Source: Actinomycetota bacterium
GTDB lineage: Bacteria > Actinomycetota > CADDZG01 > WHSQ01
Direction of reading: 5' to 3'
DNA length: 12,476 nucleotides
NCBI GenBank assembly: GCA_019348445.1
Contig: JAHWJK010000021.1
Coordinates: 1-12,476 of the forward strand
Position numbers and translations under genes: made by a program. The notes under the pieces were generated by a model. That model was not told the DNA's origin, ran no database searches, and saw only the letters and a program-made list of their open reading frames with translations. Positions 1 through 7,282 of this stretch are shown one piece after another. How positions within the stretch are numbered: position 1 is the first letter of the stretch; the number at the start of each line of letters is the position of its first letter.

Positions 1-607
1 CGATGGCCTGCGCGCACACGAGCATCCCGGACTTACCTCCCGCGCCGATCACGACCACGTTGGAACCGGGCTCGATCACCCGGTGTGCCCACGCCGGGGC
101 TCCGCACACGTCCAAGATCCCGAGCACCACTTGCTCTGGGATGTCGTCGGGGACGACCGCATAGTTCGACGACTCGAACAAGATCGCGTCGCCCTTGATA
201 CGGATCTGCTCGCTGGCGGCGTCCAGCTCGACGATCTCGTGAAGGCGCAGCGGCGTCAGGGTGAGCGATACGAGAGACGCGATGCGCGTTCCGACCGGGG
301 GCGACTCGCGGCCCGGCCCCAGACGGGCAACGGTGCCGACGAACATCCCGCCGGATCCCGTGACGGGGTTGTGCATCTTGCCGCGGCTCCACACGATCTC
401 TTCGATCATCTCCCTCATGGCGCGCTCGTCGGAGTTCGTCGCCGAGCGGAGCTGATGCCACGACGCAGAATCGATGTTGAGGTAATCGACGTCGACGAGC
501 ATCTCCCCCTCCGCGAGCGGAGACGTCGTATCGAGTCGCTCTGCCTGCTGGGGAAGGGCACCTTCCGGCGTGATCGACCGGTGGACGCCGAAGCGATCGA
601 GTGTCAC
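1..607 (-). CDS. kdd: L-erythro-3,5-diaminohexanoate dehydrogenase (N-terminal part, runs off left edge)
   Basis: The enzyme oxidatively deaminates L-erythro-3,5-diaminohexanoate to 5-amino-3-oxohexanoate with NAD(P)+, the step after the two lysine aminomutases in the KamA/KamDE lysine breakdown pathway. Reading the minus strand from GTG at 607 gives about 202 uninterrupted codons to the edge. They show the family's N-terminal HRSITPEGALPQ (HRVIEPxGVLPQ-like), then LNIDSAS, RGKMHNPVTGSGGMFVGTV, LTPL and the Rossmann strand VVVIGAGGKSGML near residue 190. Those blocks match my memory of the Fusobacterium enzyme, which is about 345 residues long, so roughly 60% is present. The GTG lies in a GTGA overlap with the kamA stop codon, which decides the start and implies coupled translation; no strong Shine-Dalgarno is visible. 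The longest frame on this strand here (33-461) is an arginine-rich shadow. Confidence 0.93.
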   Translation of the reverse strand, partial: MTLDRFGVHRSITPEGALPQQAERLDTTSPLAEGEMLVDVDYLNIDSASWHQLRSATNSDERAMREMIEEIVWSRGKMHNPVTGSGGMFVGTVARLGPGRESPPVGTRIASLVSLTLTPLRLHEIVELDAASEQIRIKGDAILFESSNYAVVPDDIPEQVVLGILDVCGAPAWAHRVIEPGSNVVVIGAGGKSGMLVCAQAI

Positions 608-2013
608 GCGCCTGCGGCGACCGCTACCCGCCACTGGTCACGTCCCGACGGGGGCAGGGTCGCGATCGGGTCGTAGTACGGATACCGGCGTTGCAACGCA
701 TCCCCGTCGTCGTATTCGAGCCCGGTTCGATAGTTCTTCGTCCAGTACGAGATGCCGCGCTCGCGGTCGTAGCTCGCGACTTGGTGCACCCACCTCTTCC
801 CGACGAACGGCACGTCACAGACGATACGAGGCGTGGCGAAGCCGGGCAGGTAGCCCATGATCGCCTCCTGGAGCTCCTGTGCCTCCCACACCGCGACGCG
901 CCAGTGCTCGGAGTTCGGGATCATGTCGCACATATAGAAGTAGTACGGCGTCACCTTGCAGTCATCCATCAAGGTGAAGCACAGATCGAGTAGGTCCTTC
1001 GGCGTCGCATTCACACCGCGCAGCAACACGCCTTGGTTGCGAACGTCGCGGAAACCCATCTCGTGCAGCTTCGCGACTGCCTTCGCGACCATCGGTGTCA
1101 GTGAGTTCGCGTGGTTGACGTGCGTGTGAACGGCCAGGTCTACGTCATGCTCGATAGCGCTTCGCGCCATCCGAGCCATGCCCGCGAGCACGTCGTCCTG
1201 AAGGAAGTGCTGCGGTAAGCCCATCAGGCCCTTCGTCGCGAGTCTGATGTCCTTGATGTGCGGGATCTCGATCAGCTGCGTTACGAAGTCCTCTAGATGC
1301 GCGATCGGGAGATTCGCGATGTCTCCGCCCGAAACGACGACGTCGCGGACCGCCGGCGTGGCGCGGAGGTATTCGAGGATCGCGACGTAACGATCCTTCT
1401 GCCTGAGCTCGAAGCGATGCTTCAGGACCTGCGGGACGTTGTTGCCGACGAGGTCCATGCGTGTGCAGTGACCGCAGTACTGAGGACAGGTAGACAACAG
1501 CTCGGCCAGCACCTTCGTCGGATAGCGCTGAGTCAGTCCCTCCACGGCCCACATGTCGGCCTCGTGCAGCGAGTCTCTCTCCGCGTACGGATGCGACGGC
1601 CACACCGGGTCCCGGTCGGCTAAGGCCGGGATCATGTAGCGGCGGATCGGGTCGCTCCAGAGGTCCTTCTCGTTCATCGTGTTCAGCATCTGGGGCGGGA
1701 CGAGCATCGACATCGTGGCGCGTTCGGCCTGGTCCCGTTCTATGGAGCGGGCGAGGTCGTCGGGGAAGTAGTCGCCGAAGACGCGGCGGAGCTGGCCGAG
1801 GTTCTTGACAGTGTGGAGACGCTGCCATTTCGCGCTACCCCACTCTTGCTCGGTGACGTCGCGAAACCCCGGGAGCCGACGCCACTCCGGTTCCACGAAC
1901 TCGCGGGCCGGGGGATACACGTAGGGCTGCTCGGGCTCGTGCTTCAGGGCTTCCAGCGCGCGCCTCTGCCGCTGAGGACTGCCGGAGTGAACGGCACGAT
2001 CAAGGGGCGGCAA
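604..2013 (-). CDS. kamA: L-lysine 2,3-aminomutase (radical SAM, PLP)
   Basis: This cytosolic radical SAM enzyme converts L-lysine to L-beta-lysine with a 4Fe-4S cluster, SAM and PLP. The 469-residue product has the cluster motif C176-x3-C180-x2-C183 (CPQYCGHC), the SAM-binding GGD (VVSGGDIANL), the family block NQGVLLRGVN and a C-terminal PLP lysine, K406 (VPFVGK). D363 (YFYMCDM) and D400 (VCDVPF) are 37 residues apart, the same spacing as D293 and D330 of the Clostridium subterminale enzyme, which grip the lysine side chain. This supports a true lysine mutase rather than the EF-P modifier EpmB. The start is TTG, preceded by GGAGGT five bases upstream (2019-2024). The N-terminus is about 45 residues longer than in the clostridial enzyme, and the usual CTRRR reads CTRMD. 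It forms an operon with kdd and is divergent from an Lrp-type regulator. Confidence 0.93.
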   Translation of the reverse strand: MPPLDRAVHSGSPQRQRRALEALKHEPEQPYVYPPAREFVEPEWRRLPGFRDVTEQEWGSAKWQRLHTVKNLGQLRRVFGDYFPDDLARSIERDQAERATMSMLVPPQMLNTMNEKDLWSDPIRRYMIPALADRDPVWPSHPYAERDSLHEADMWAVEGLTQRYPTKVLAELLSTCPQYCGHCTRMDLVGNNVPQVLKHRFELRQKDRYVAILEYLRATPAVRDVVVSGGDIANLPIAHLEDFVTQLIEIPHIKDIRLATKGLMGLPQHFLQDDVLAGMARMARSAIEHDVDLAVHTHVNHANSLTPMVAKAVAKLHEMGFRDVRNQGVLLRGVNATPKDLLDLCFTLMDDCKVTPYYFYMCDMIPNSEHWRVAVWEAQELQEAIMGYLPGFATPRIVCDVPFVGKRWVHQVASYDRERGISYWTKNYRTGLEYDDGDALQRRYPYYDPIATLPPSGRDQWRVAVAAGA

Positions 2014-2018
2014 GCAGG

Positions 2019-2024
2019 ACCTCC
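2019..2024 (-). promoter_or_regulatory. Shine-Dalgarno of kamA (fixes a TTG start)
   Basis: The minus strand reads GGAGGT, five bases before the TTG at 2013. It is the strongest ribosome binding site seen in the window, and it is why the TTG is accepted as the kamA start. Confidence 0.8.
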
Positions 2025-2047
2025 AGGACGGATGCTGGACTTGGACC

Positions 2048-2075
2048 AGTGTAGCGGAATATCGTTAGGTGTCAC
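2048..2075 (-). promoter_or_regulatory. Candidate sigma-70-type promoter for kamA-kdd
   Basis: On the minus strand, GTGACA (2070-2075) resembles a -35 element and TACACT (2048-2053) a -10 element, with a 16 bp spacer. Transcription would start near 2041 and leave a leader of about 28 bases before the TTG start. The left GAATATC box (2055-2064) lies inside the spacer, where a bound regulator would block polymerase. Assigned by eye only. Confidence 0.45.
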
Positions 2076-2100
2076 TCTGCATATACGGAAGGATATTCGG
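2055..2100. promoter_or_regulatory. Inverted GAATATC / GATATTC pair, candidate Lrp/AsnC operator
   Basis: CGGAATATCG (2055-2064) and GGATATTCGG (2091-2100) are inverted copies agreeing at 8 of 10 positions. The shared 7-base cores are centred about 35 bp apart. One box lies between the predicted -35 and -10 of kamA; the other covers the bases between the lrp Shine-Dalgarno and its GTG start. Lrp-family proteins bind repeated, partly palindromic AT-rich boxes phased along one face of the helix and often repress their own gene. The assignment to the adjacent regulator is inference. Confidence 0.45.
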
Positions 2101-2543
2101 TGGACGCCAGAGATCTAAAGATCCTCGCCCTGCTCCAGCGAGACGCACGGCTTAGTTACGCCCAGATCGGTTCGTCGGTCGGGTTAGCCGCCTCATCGGT
2201 CCACGACCGGGTCCGCAAACTGGAGAAGGCGGGCGTCATACGGGGATACCGAGCCGAGATCGACCACGAGCAGGCCGGCTTTCCGATCGCCGCCATCGTG
2301 AGCCTCGCCCTGCGCCCGAGCTCCCCCAGCGACGTCCCGTCGCTCATCTCCGAGTTCGAGCTCGTCGAGTCGTGCTATTCGGTCGCCGGTGACAACTCGT
2401 ACGCGCTGATCGTCAGGGCACCGACCACTAAGGATCTCGAGGAGCTACTCGACGCGCTGAGAGCCAAGCTCGAGGTCGTGACCCGGGCGACGATCGTGCT
2501 GTCGACCCCGTTCGAGAACCGAGCGTTGCTCAAGACGACGTGA
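2100..2543 (+). CDS. Lrp/AsnC-family transcriptional regulator
   Basis: This 147-residue DNA-binding protein has the standard family length. An N-terminal helix-turn-helix (about residues 18-48, with LSYAQIGSSVGL and SSVHDRVRKLEKAGVI) is followed by a ligand-binding RAM domain (about 65-140) that includes SVAGDNSYALIV. The GTG start is preceded by GGAAGGA (2087-2093), six bases away. The gene is divergent from kamA across 86 bp holding paired inverted boxes, so a role as a local, amino-acid-responsive (probably lysine-responsive) regulator of kamA-kdd and of itself is the natural reading. The ligand cannot be seen in the sequence. The 3' end overlaps the convergent acyl-CoA dehydrogenase by 14 bp. 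Confidence 0.9.
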   Translation: MDARDLKILALLQRDARLSYAQIGSSVGLAASSVHDRVRKLEKAGVIRGYRAEIDHEQAGFPIAAIVSLALRPSSPSDVPSLISEFELVESCYSVAGDNSYALIVRAPTTKDLEELLDALRAKLEVVTRATIVLSTPFENRALLKTT

Positions 2544-3696
2544 GGTTGCGGCCGATCACGTAGCGCTGGATCTGGTTCGTGCCCTCGACGATCTGCAGGC
2601 CCTTCGCCTCGCGCATGTAGCGCTCGACCGGATACTCGGTGATGTAGCCGTAGCCGCCGTGTAGTTGGACCGCGTCCGTGGTCACTTTCATCGCGACGTC
2701 GGAGCAGAACAGCTTCGCTTGGGCCGCCTGCACGCCGTAGCTCTCCCCCGCGTCCCGCAGGGATGCCGCGTGCCGGTAGAGACGGCGTCCGGCCTCTATG
2801 GATGTCGCCATGTCCGCGAGCATGAACTGGACGCCCTGGTTGTGTGCCACCGGCTTTCCGAACTGCTCGCGCTCCATCGTGAACCGCACCGCTTCGTCGA
2901 GCGCCCCTTGCGCTAGACCGATCGAGCATGCCGCGATGCCCAAGCGTCCGGAATCGAGCGACGCGAGCGCGATCTTGAAGCCCTCGCCTTCGTCGCCGAT
3001 CCGGCGTCCTTCGGGGATCTCGGCGCCGTCGAACTGGAGCATCCACGTCGGCGACGACCGCCACCCCATCTTGTCTTCCTTCTTGGAGCCGCCGAAGCCG
3101 GGCGTCCCTTTCTCGACGATGAACGCCGACACACCTCGCGCTCCCGGGCCGCCGGTCCGCGCCATGACGAGGACGGCATCTGCTTCGTTCCCCCGGGTGC
3201 AGAAGACCTTCGAACCGGTCAACCGGTAGCTGCCGTTCGTCCTTTCCGCTTTCGTCGACAACGCGACCGCGTCGGAACCCGAGTGAGGTTCGGAAAGCGA
3301 GTACGCACCGAACCACTCGCCCGTGCATAACTTCGACAGCACCTCTTTCTTGATCGCGTCGCTGCCGAATTCGCTCACTGCGAACGCGCACAGGGTGTGG
3401 ACCGAAAGGCCGATCGTGAAGCCGAGATAGGCCCGGGCCAGCTCCTCGATGACGAGCAGATAAGTCAGGTACGGCTGGCCCCCACCCCCGTACTCCTCGG
3501 GGAACGAGATCCCCGTCAGCTCGAGCTCGGCCAGTTTCCGGTACAGCGGCAGAGGGTCCTCGCTGCGTTCCTCGTAGTCCGCGGCCGCGGGAGCCACAAC
3601 CTCGTCGGCGAACTCTCGTACCATCTGGATGAGGGCGCGCTGCTCATCGTCGAGCAAGCGCAGATCGGCGGGCATGTCCTTGAGGATAGCCGTCAC
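2530..3696 (-). CDS. Acyl-CoA dehydrogenase (FAD)
   Basis: A 388-residue flavoenzyme of the usual family length. It introduces an alpha,beta double bond into acyl-CoA and passes electrons to electron-transfer flavoprotein. Signature 1 is SLSEPHSGSD (residues 133-142), signature 2 is QLHGGYGYITEYPVERY, and E371 in IVEGTNQIQR sits where short-chain dehydrogenases carry the catalytic base. Chain-length preference cannot be read reliably; the short/medium-chain (butyryl-CoA type) group is most similar. The GTG start at 3696 has only a G-rich GGGTGGGGG directly upstream, and an ATG at 3675 is a possible alternative. Because butyryl or crotonyl-CoA is an end product of the KamA pathway, a role beside kamA-kdd is plausible, but the gene is separated from kamA by lrp and is not in the same transcript. 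Confidence 0.92.
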   Translation of the reverse strand: MTAILKDMPADLRLLDDEQRALIQMVREFADEVVAPAAADYEERSEDPLPLYRKLAELELTGISFPEEYGGGGQPYLTYLLVIEELARAYLGFTIGLSVHTLCAFAVSEFGSDAIKKEVLSKLCTGEWFGAYSLSEPHSGSDAVALSTKAERTNGSYRLTGSKVFCTRGNEADAVLVMARTGGPGARGVSAFIVEKGTPGFGGSKKEDKMGWRSSPTWMLQFDGAEIPEGRRIGDEGEGFKIALASLDSGRLGIAACSIGLAQGALDEAVRFTMEREQFGKPVAHNQGVQFMLADMATSIEAGRRLYRHAASLRDAGESYGVQAAQAKLFCSDVAMKVTTDAVQLHGGYGYITEYPVERYMREAKGLQIVEGTNQIQRYVIGRNLTSS

Positions 3697-3719
3697 CCCC
3701 CACCCGAAACGGAGCTCGC

Positions 3720-4019
3720 ATGAAGATCGAGGACCGGCGCGGCGAGTCGCTGCCCGAAGCGACCGTCACCGTCGACGACGAGGAACTGATCGACCTCCTC
3801 CAAGGTCTCGCCGACGTCGTCGAGGGGACGCGCGAGCATCTTCATTTCAATCAGGTCGGCGGTCCGCAACTCGTGGTTCGGCGTGACGCCGAGGGAGACG
3901 CGGATCCCATCGGACGGCAACTCGACTGGTGGGTCGGCCCGATGATCCTCGTCGGGACGATCTTCTTGATCATCGGAGCGGTCACGTTCGTCCGCTGGGC
4001 GATCAACCTCGTCGGCTGA
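3720..4019 (+). CDS. Small protein with C-terminal transmembrane helix, unknown function
   Basis: A 99-residue protein I do not recognise. Residues 1-68 are acidic and soluble (TVTVDDEELIDLLQGLADVV looks helical). Residues 71-93 form one hydrophobic helix (GPMILVGTIFLIIGAVTF), ending in a short RWAINLVG tail, so it is probably a tail-anchored membrane protein. The ATG follows GGAG (3711-3714) by five bases. The TGA stop shares a base with the ATG of glpD (TGATG), so the two are translated together. A role in holding GlpD, a peripheral membrane enzyme, at the membrane is only a guess from position. The start is 23 bp from the divergent acyl-CoA dehydrogenase start. Confidence 0.75.
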   Translation: MKIEDRRGESLPEATVTVDDEELIDLLQGLADVVEGTREHLHFNQVGGPQLVVRRDAEGDADPIGRQLDWWVGPMILVGTIFLIIGAVTFVRWAINLVG

Positions 4020-5689
4020 TGAAGCAAGGACTCGGTTCTCGCGCCGAAGCACTCGATCGCCTCGCCGCGACGGTGAACCAACCGCTCGACCTTCTCGTCG
4101 TCGGTGGCGGCATCACCGGCGCGGGCATCGCGCTCGATGCCGCCAGCCGGGGCCTGGCCGTCGGCCTCGTCGAACGCCTCGATTTCGCGTCGGGCACGTC
4201 GAGCAAGTCGTCCAAGCTCGTGCATGGAGGGTTGCGCTACCTCGAGCAACGCGAGTTCGCGTTGATGCGAGAGGCCGCGACCGAGCGGGACCTACTGCGG
4301 CGCCTCGCCCCGCATCTCGTCGAACCGATCCCGTTCGTGCTGCCGGTGTCGCAGCGAGTGACACGCGCGAAGTTCGGCGTCGGTCTGTGGGCCTACGACG
4401 CGCTCGCGAGCTTCCGCAACCTGAAGATCCACAAGCACGTCGAGCCCGAGGAAGCGGAGCGGCTCGTGCCGGCATTGCCGAAGGGACGGGTGCGCGGCGC
4501 CTACGTCTTCTACGACTGCAAGACCGACGACGTTCGCCTGGTGATGGAGAACCTGGTCCAGGCGCGGCGTTACGGCGCGACCGTCGTCAACTACGCCGTC
4601 GTGCGCGGGCTCGACTCGACCGGCGGTAACTGTGTCGCCGGGATCGAGGACTCGGTGACGGGCGAGACGTTCGAGATCCACGCGAAACGGATCGTGTCGG
4701 CTACAGGCGTCTGGGCCGACCGGGTCGAAGAGATGGCGCGCCCCGGTGCCGAACCTCGGCTGCGGCCGTCGAAAGGGATCCACCTCGTCTTCTCCAGGGA
4801 CGCCGTACCGATCGCCGATGCCGCGGCGTTCATCCCGGACACCGACCGTAAGCGCTTCGTCTTCGTGATCCCGTGGCTGGACAACGTGCTGGTGGGAACC
4901 ACCGACACGCCGCACGAGGGATCGCTCGACCACCCGGTCGTCGAACCCGCCGATCGCGCGTACTGCCTCGACGCGTTGAACGCCGCGTTCGACCTCGCTC
5001 TCGACGAGGACGACATCAACGGCGCGTATGCCGGGCTCCGGCCGCTGGTTGCGGGCAGACGCGGATCGACCGCGGACCTGTCGCGCAAACACTCCGTCTA
5101 CGAGATCGCGCCGGGCATCCTCGGCATCACCGGAGGCAAGCTCACGACTTACCGTCGCATGGCGGCAGGCGTCGTCGATCGCATCGCGGACGAACTCGAT
5201 GCACCGGGGCGGTCGCGCACGCGCTGGATCCGTCTCGGGTCACGCAAGGTGGGCCCGTTGCGTGCCGCGGTGACACGGCGCGGCCACCGCCTCGGCATAC
5301 CGGGTGCGTCCATCGAGAGCCTCGTGAGGACCTACGGAGACCGAGCCCTCGAGGTGCTTGATGTGGCATCGGAGACCGGGCTCACCGAGCCGCTCGCCGA
5401 CGGCCACGCACCGATAGCAGCCGAGGGCGTCTACGCGAGTAGCGCCGAGATGGCCGTTCACCTCAACGACCTCCTGGCGCGCCGAACGCGCCTGGCGCTG
5501 ATCGACAGGATGGCCGGCCTCGGACCGGGATCGAAAGCACTCGACGTGATGGGAGACGCCCACGGCTGGTCCGTCGCCGAGCGAGAGCGACAGCGCGCGG
5601 CTCATCGCGCCGACGTCGAGCTCGAACGAGCGCTTCCGCTGGCGGCGCCGCGCAGCACGGGCGAAGAACGTCGCTCCGGAACCGCATGA
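4019..5689 (+). CDS. glpD: Aerobic glycerol-3-phosphate dehydrogenase
   Basis: This membrane-associated FAD enzyme oxidises sn-glycerol 3-phosphate to dihydroxyacetone phosphate (DHAP) and reduces quinone. The 556-residue product fits the usual 500-580. It has the dinucleotide motif G29-x-G31-x-x-G34 (VVGGGITGAGIALDAASRG), the GlpD block FASGTSSKSSKLVHGGLRYL, the central VGTTDTPHEG and ITGGKLTTYRRMA, and a helical C-terminal DAO_C domain. The open frame extends upstream to 3929, but the ATG at 4019 is chosen because homology starts there and TGATG joins it to the preceding gene. The 3' end overlaps the next gene by ATGA. The DHAP it makes is the precursor for acyl-DHAP, the substrate of an AGPS-type enzyme such as the one encoded at 8978-10369. 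Confidence 0.93.
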   Translation: MKQGLGSRAEALDRLAATVNQPLDLLVVGGGITGAGIALDAASRGLAVGLVERLDFASGTSSKSSKLVHGGLRYLEQREFALMREAATERDLLRRLAPHLVEPIPFVLPVSQRVTRAKFGVGLWAYDALASFRNLKIHKHVEPEEAERLVPALPKGRVRGAYVFYDCKTDDVRLVMENLVQARRYGATVVNYAVVRGLDSTGGNCVAGIEDSVTGETFEIHAKRIVSATGVWADRVEEMARPGAEPRLRPSKGIHLVFSRDAVPIADAAAFIPDTDRKRFVFVIPWLDNVLVGTTDTPHEGSLDHPVVEPADRAYCLDALNAAFDLALDEDDINGAYAGLRPLVAGRRGSTADLSRKHSVYEIAPGILGITGGKLTTYRRMAAGVVDRIADELDAPGRSRTRWIRLGSRKVGPLRAAVTRRGHRLGIPGASIESLVRTYGDRALEVLDVASETGLTEPLADGHAPIAAEGVYASSAEMAVHLNDLLARRTRLALIDRMAGLGPGSKALDVMGDAHGWSVAERERQRAAHRADVELERALPLAAPRSTGEERRSGTA

Positions 5690-6561
5690 TCATCTCGGAT
5701 GCCCACGGCGATGTGATCCGCAGCTTCGACGGGACGCTTCTGTCCACCCGTCGAAGCGGTACCGGGGCTGCGACGCCACTGTTGCTCTGCAACGCCGTCG
5801 GAGCGAACGACGCGATCTGGAAACGGGCGCTCGTCGACGTACAACGGGAGCGCCCGGTCATCGCGTGGGATCACCGCGGTCTACTCGGATCCGGCCCTCC
5901 GGCGACCGACCGCCTCGATGCCGGCGCGCAAGCCGAAGATGCCCTCGCCGTTGCCGCACATCACGGCATCGAGGAGTTCGCGATCGCGTCGTGGAGCAAC
6001 GGCAGCAGGATCGCGCTCGAGGTCGCGACGCGCTACCCCGAGCGGGTGAAGGCGCTCGTCATGGTGAACGGCGGCTTCGGCCACCCCTTCGGCAGACTCC
6101 TGCGCCATCTCGAGGTCGCCTCCGCGTTCCCGTCACTGGCCGGCGTGGCGAAACACTTCGGCGCCGCGCTCCAGGGCCCCCTCCGAGCTGTGACGGAGCG
6201 GCCCGAGCTCGCAGGTCTGATCCGCCAATCCGGGCTCGTCGGGGCGACCGCGGACAGCGCGCTGTTGGTGGAACTGGTGCGCGGTATCGCGGCGTGCGAC
6301 CTGAAGACGTTCTTCGCCACCTACGAGGCGATCGCCGGAGATTCCGCGCCCGAACTGGCGGCGAGAGTAGACGCGCCGACCCTGTTGATAGCGGGAGACA
6401 AGGACATCTTCACGCCGCTGTCGATGATCGTCGAGATGCACGCGGTGATGCGCGCGGCGCGGCTCGAGGTCTACGAGAAAGCGGGTCACTACCTCCCGAT
6501 CGAATACCCGGCCAAGCTGTCGGACGACATCCGCCGTTTCCTCGGAGAGCTGGCCCTGTAG
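5686..6561 (+). CDS. Alpha/beta hydrolase with atypical S-x-S-x-G elbow
   Basis: A 291-residue alpha/beta-hydrolase-fold protein, substrate unknown. S104 sits in SWSNG, so the elbow is S-x-S-x-G instead of the usual G-x-S-x-G. D240 (GDKDIFTPL) and H268 (KAGHYLPIEYP) complete a plausible triad, and AWDHRGLLGSG is the typical loop after the second strands. With the serine, acid and histidine all present, an active esterase, lipase or thioesterase is likely. The ATG overlaps the glpD stop (ATGA), so the protein is produced with GlpD. Context (glycerol 3-phosphate oxidation, lipid hydroxylase) suggests a lipid ester substrate, which is inference. No signal peptide is visible. Confidence 0.88.
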   Translation: MIISDAHGDVIRSFDGTLLSTRRSGTGAATPLLLCNAVGANDAIWKRALVDVQRERPVIAWDHRGLLGSGPPATDRLDAGAQAEDALAVAAHHGIEEFAIASWSNGSRIALEVATRYPERVKALVMVNGGFGHPFGRLLRHLEVASAFPSLAGVAKHFGAALQGPLRAVTERPELAGLIRQSGLVGATADSALLVELVRGIAACDLKTFFATYEAIAGDSAPELAARVDAPTLLIAGDKDIFTPLSMIVEMHAVMRAARLEVYEKAGHYLPIEYPAKLSDDIRRFLGELAL

Positions 6562-6568
6562 TACGGGG

Positions 6569-7282
6569 TTGAGTACATTGTCGAACGTGGATGAGGTGAG
6601 GTTCTCCCCCGAAGACTCCGCGATGTCCCGCCACGGCGCGCCGGAATCTCCGACGCTGGCGGCCGAGGCGAAGGAGTTCTGGTCGAATCCGAGCCCGAAG
6701 ATCATCGCGGCGCCGCTCGCCGCGGCCCTCGCGATCCGGCTGGCGCTCGGCGGGTGGACCGTATGGGACGCAGTGATCCCCGCCGTCCAGATCGCGCTCC
6801 AGCCGTTCGTCGAGTGGTTGATCCACGTCTACCTATTGCACTGGAAGCCGCGGCAGATCCTCGGCAAGAAGCGGGACCCGTACGTCGCGAAGAAACATCG
6901 GATGCATCACCGGGATCCGCGTTTGGTGAAGTGGATCTTCGTTCCGGAGCCGGTTCTCTACCGGCTGATCCCGGGTGCCGTCGTGCTGTACCTCCTCGTG
7001 TTCCGCGACGTTCGCTACGGCTTGACGGCAACGGTCTCCGGACTTGCGATCTTCCTGACGTACGAATGGATGCATTTCTTGATCCATTCCCGCTACAAGC
7101 CGAAGACCCGCCTCTATCGCTACATATGGCGGGCGCACCGGCTGCATCACTACAAGAACGAGAACTACTGGTTCGGCGTCACGATGCCCGTCGCCGATCA
7201 CGTGCTGAATACGTTCCCGGAGAAGAACGAAGTCGAGACGTCTCCGACGTGCCGGACGCTCGGCGAAGACGCAACCGTCTAG
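6569..7282 (+). CDS. Fatty acid hydroxylase / sterol desaturase superfamily membrane protein
   Basis: A 237-residue integral membrane di-iron oxygenase. The histidine clusters that bind the two irons are present: H86-x4-H91, H110-x2-H113-H114 (KKHRMHH), H169-x3-H173 (HFLIH) and H190-x2-H193-H194 (RAHRLHHYKNE). Hydrophobic stretches lie near 44-60, 66-84, 132-146 and 152-168. The family uses O2 to hydroxylate or desaturate acyl chains, sterols or carotenoids, and also includes the ether-lipid-cleaving alkylglycerol monooxygenase; the substrate here is unknown. The start is uncertain: TTG at 6569 has GGGG immediately upstream, and in-frame GTG codons (6587, 6596) and ATG at 6623 are alternatives. 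It begins 8 bp after the hydrolase stop, so it is the last gene of the operon. Its TAG stop shares CTAG with the convergent gene. Confidence 0.88.
   Translation: MSTLSNVDEVRFSPEDSAMSRHGAPESPTLAAEAKEFWSNPSPKIIAAPLAAALAIRLALGGWTVWDAVIPAVQIALQPFVEWLIHVYLLHWKPRQILGKKRDPYVAKKHRMHHRDPRLVKWIFVPEPVLYRLIPGAVVLYLLVFRDVRYGLTATVSGLAIFLTYEWMHFLIHSRYKPKTRLYRYIWRAHRLHHYKNENYWFGVTMPVADHVLNTFPEKNEVETSPTCRTLGEDATV

Noticed and set aside
33..461. 142-residue minus-strand open frame
   Set aside because: Arginine- and proline-rich shadow; the adjacent frame on the same strand carries the full kdd homology.
83..676. 197-residue plus-strand open frame
   Set aside because: Antisense to kdd and the kamA end, low-complexity Arg/Asp composition, no family motif.
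1145..1828. 227-residue minus-strand open frame inside kamA
   Set aside because: Frame-shifted shadow of kamA; kamA itself reads through with all catalytic motifs.
2375..3391. 338-residue minus-strand open frame
   Set aside because: Shadow of the acyl-CoA dehydrogenase with Arg-rich composition; it also runs into lrp.
3929..4018. Upstream extension of glpD
   Set aside because: Overlaps the small TM gene; the FAD-binding fold begins just after the ATG at 4019.
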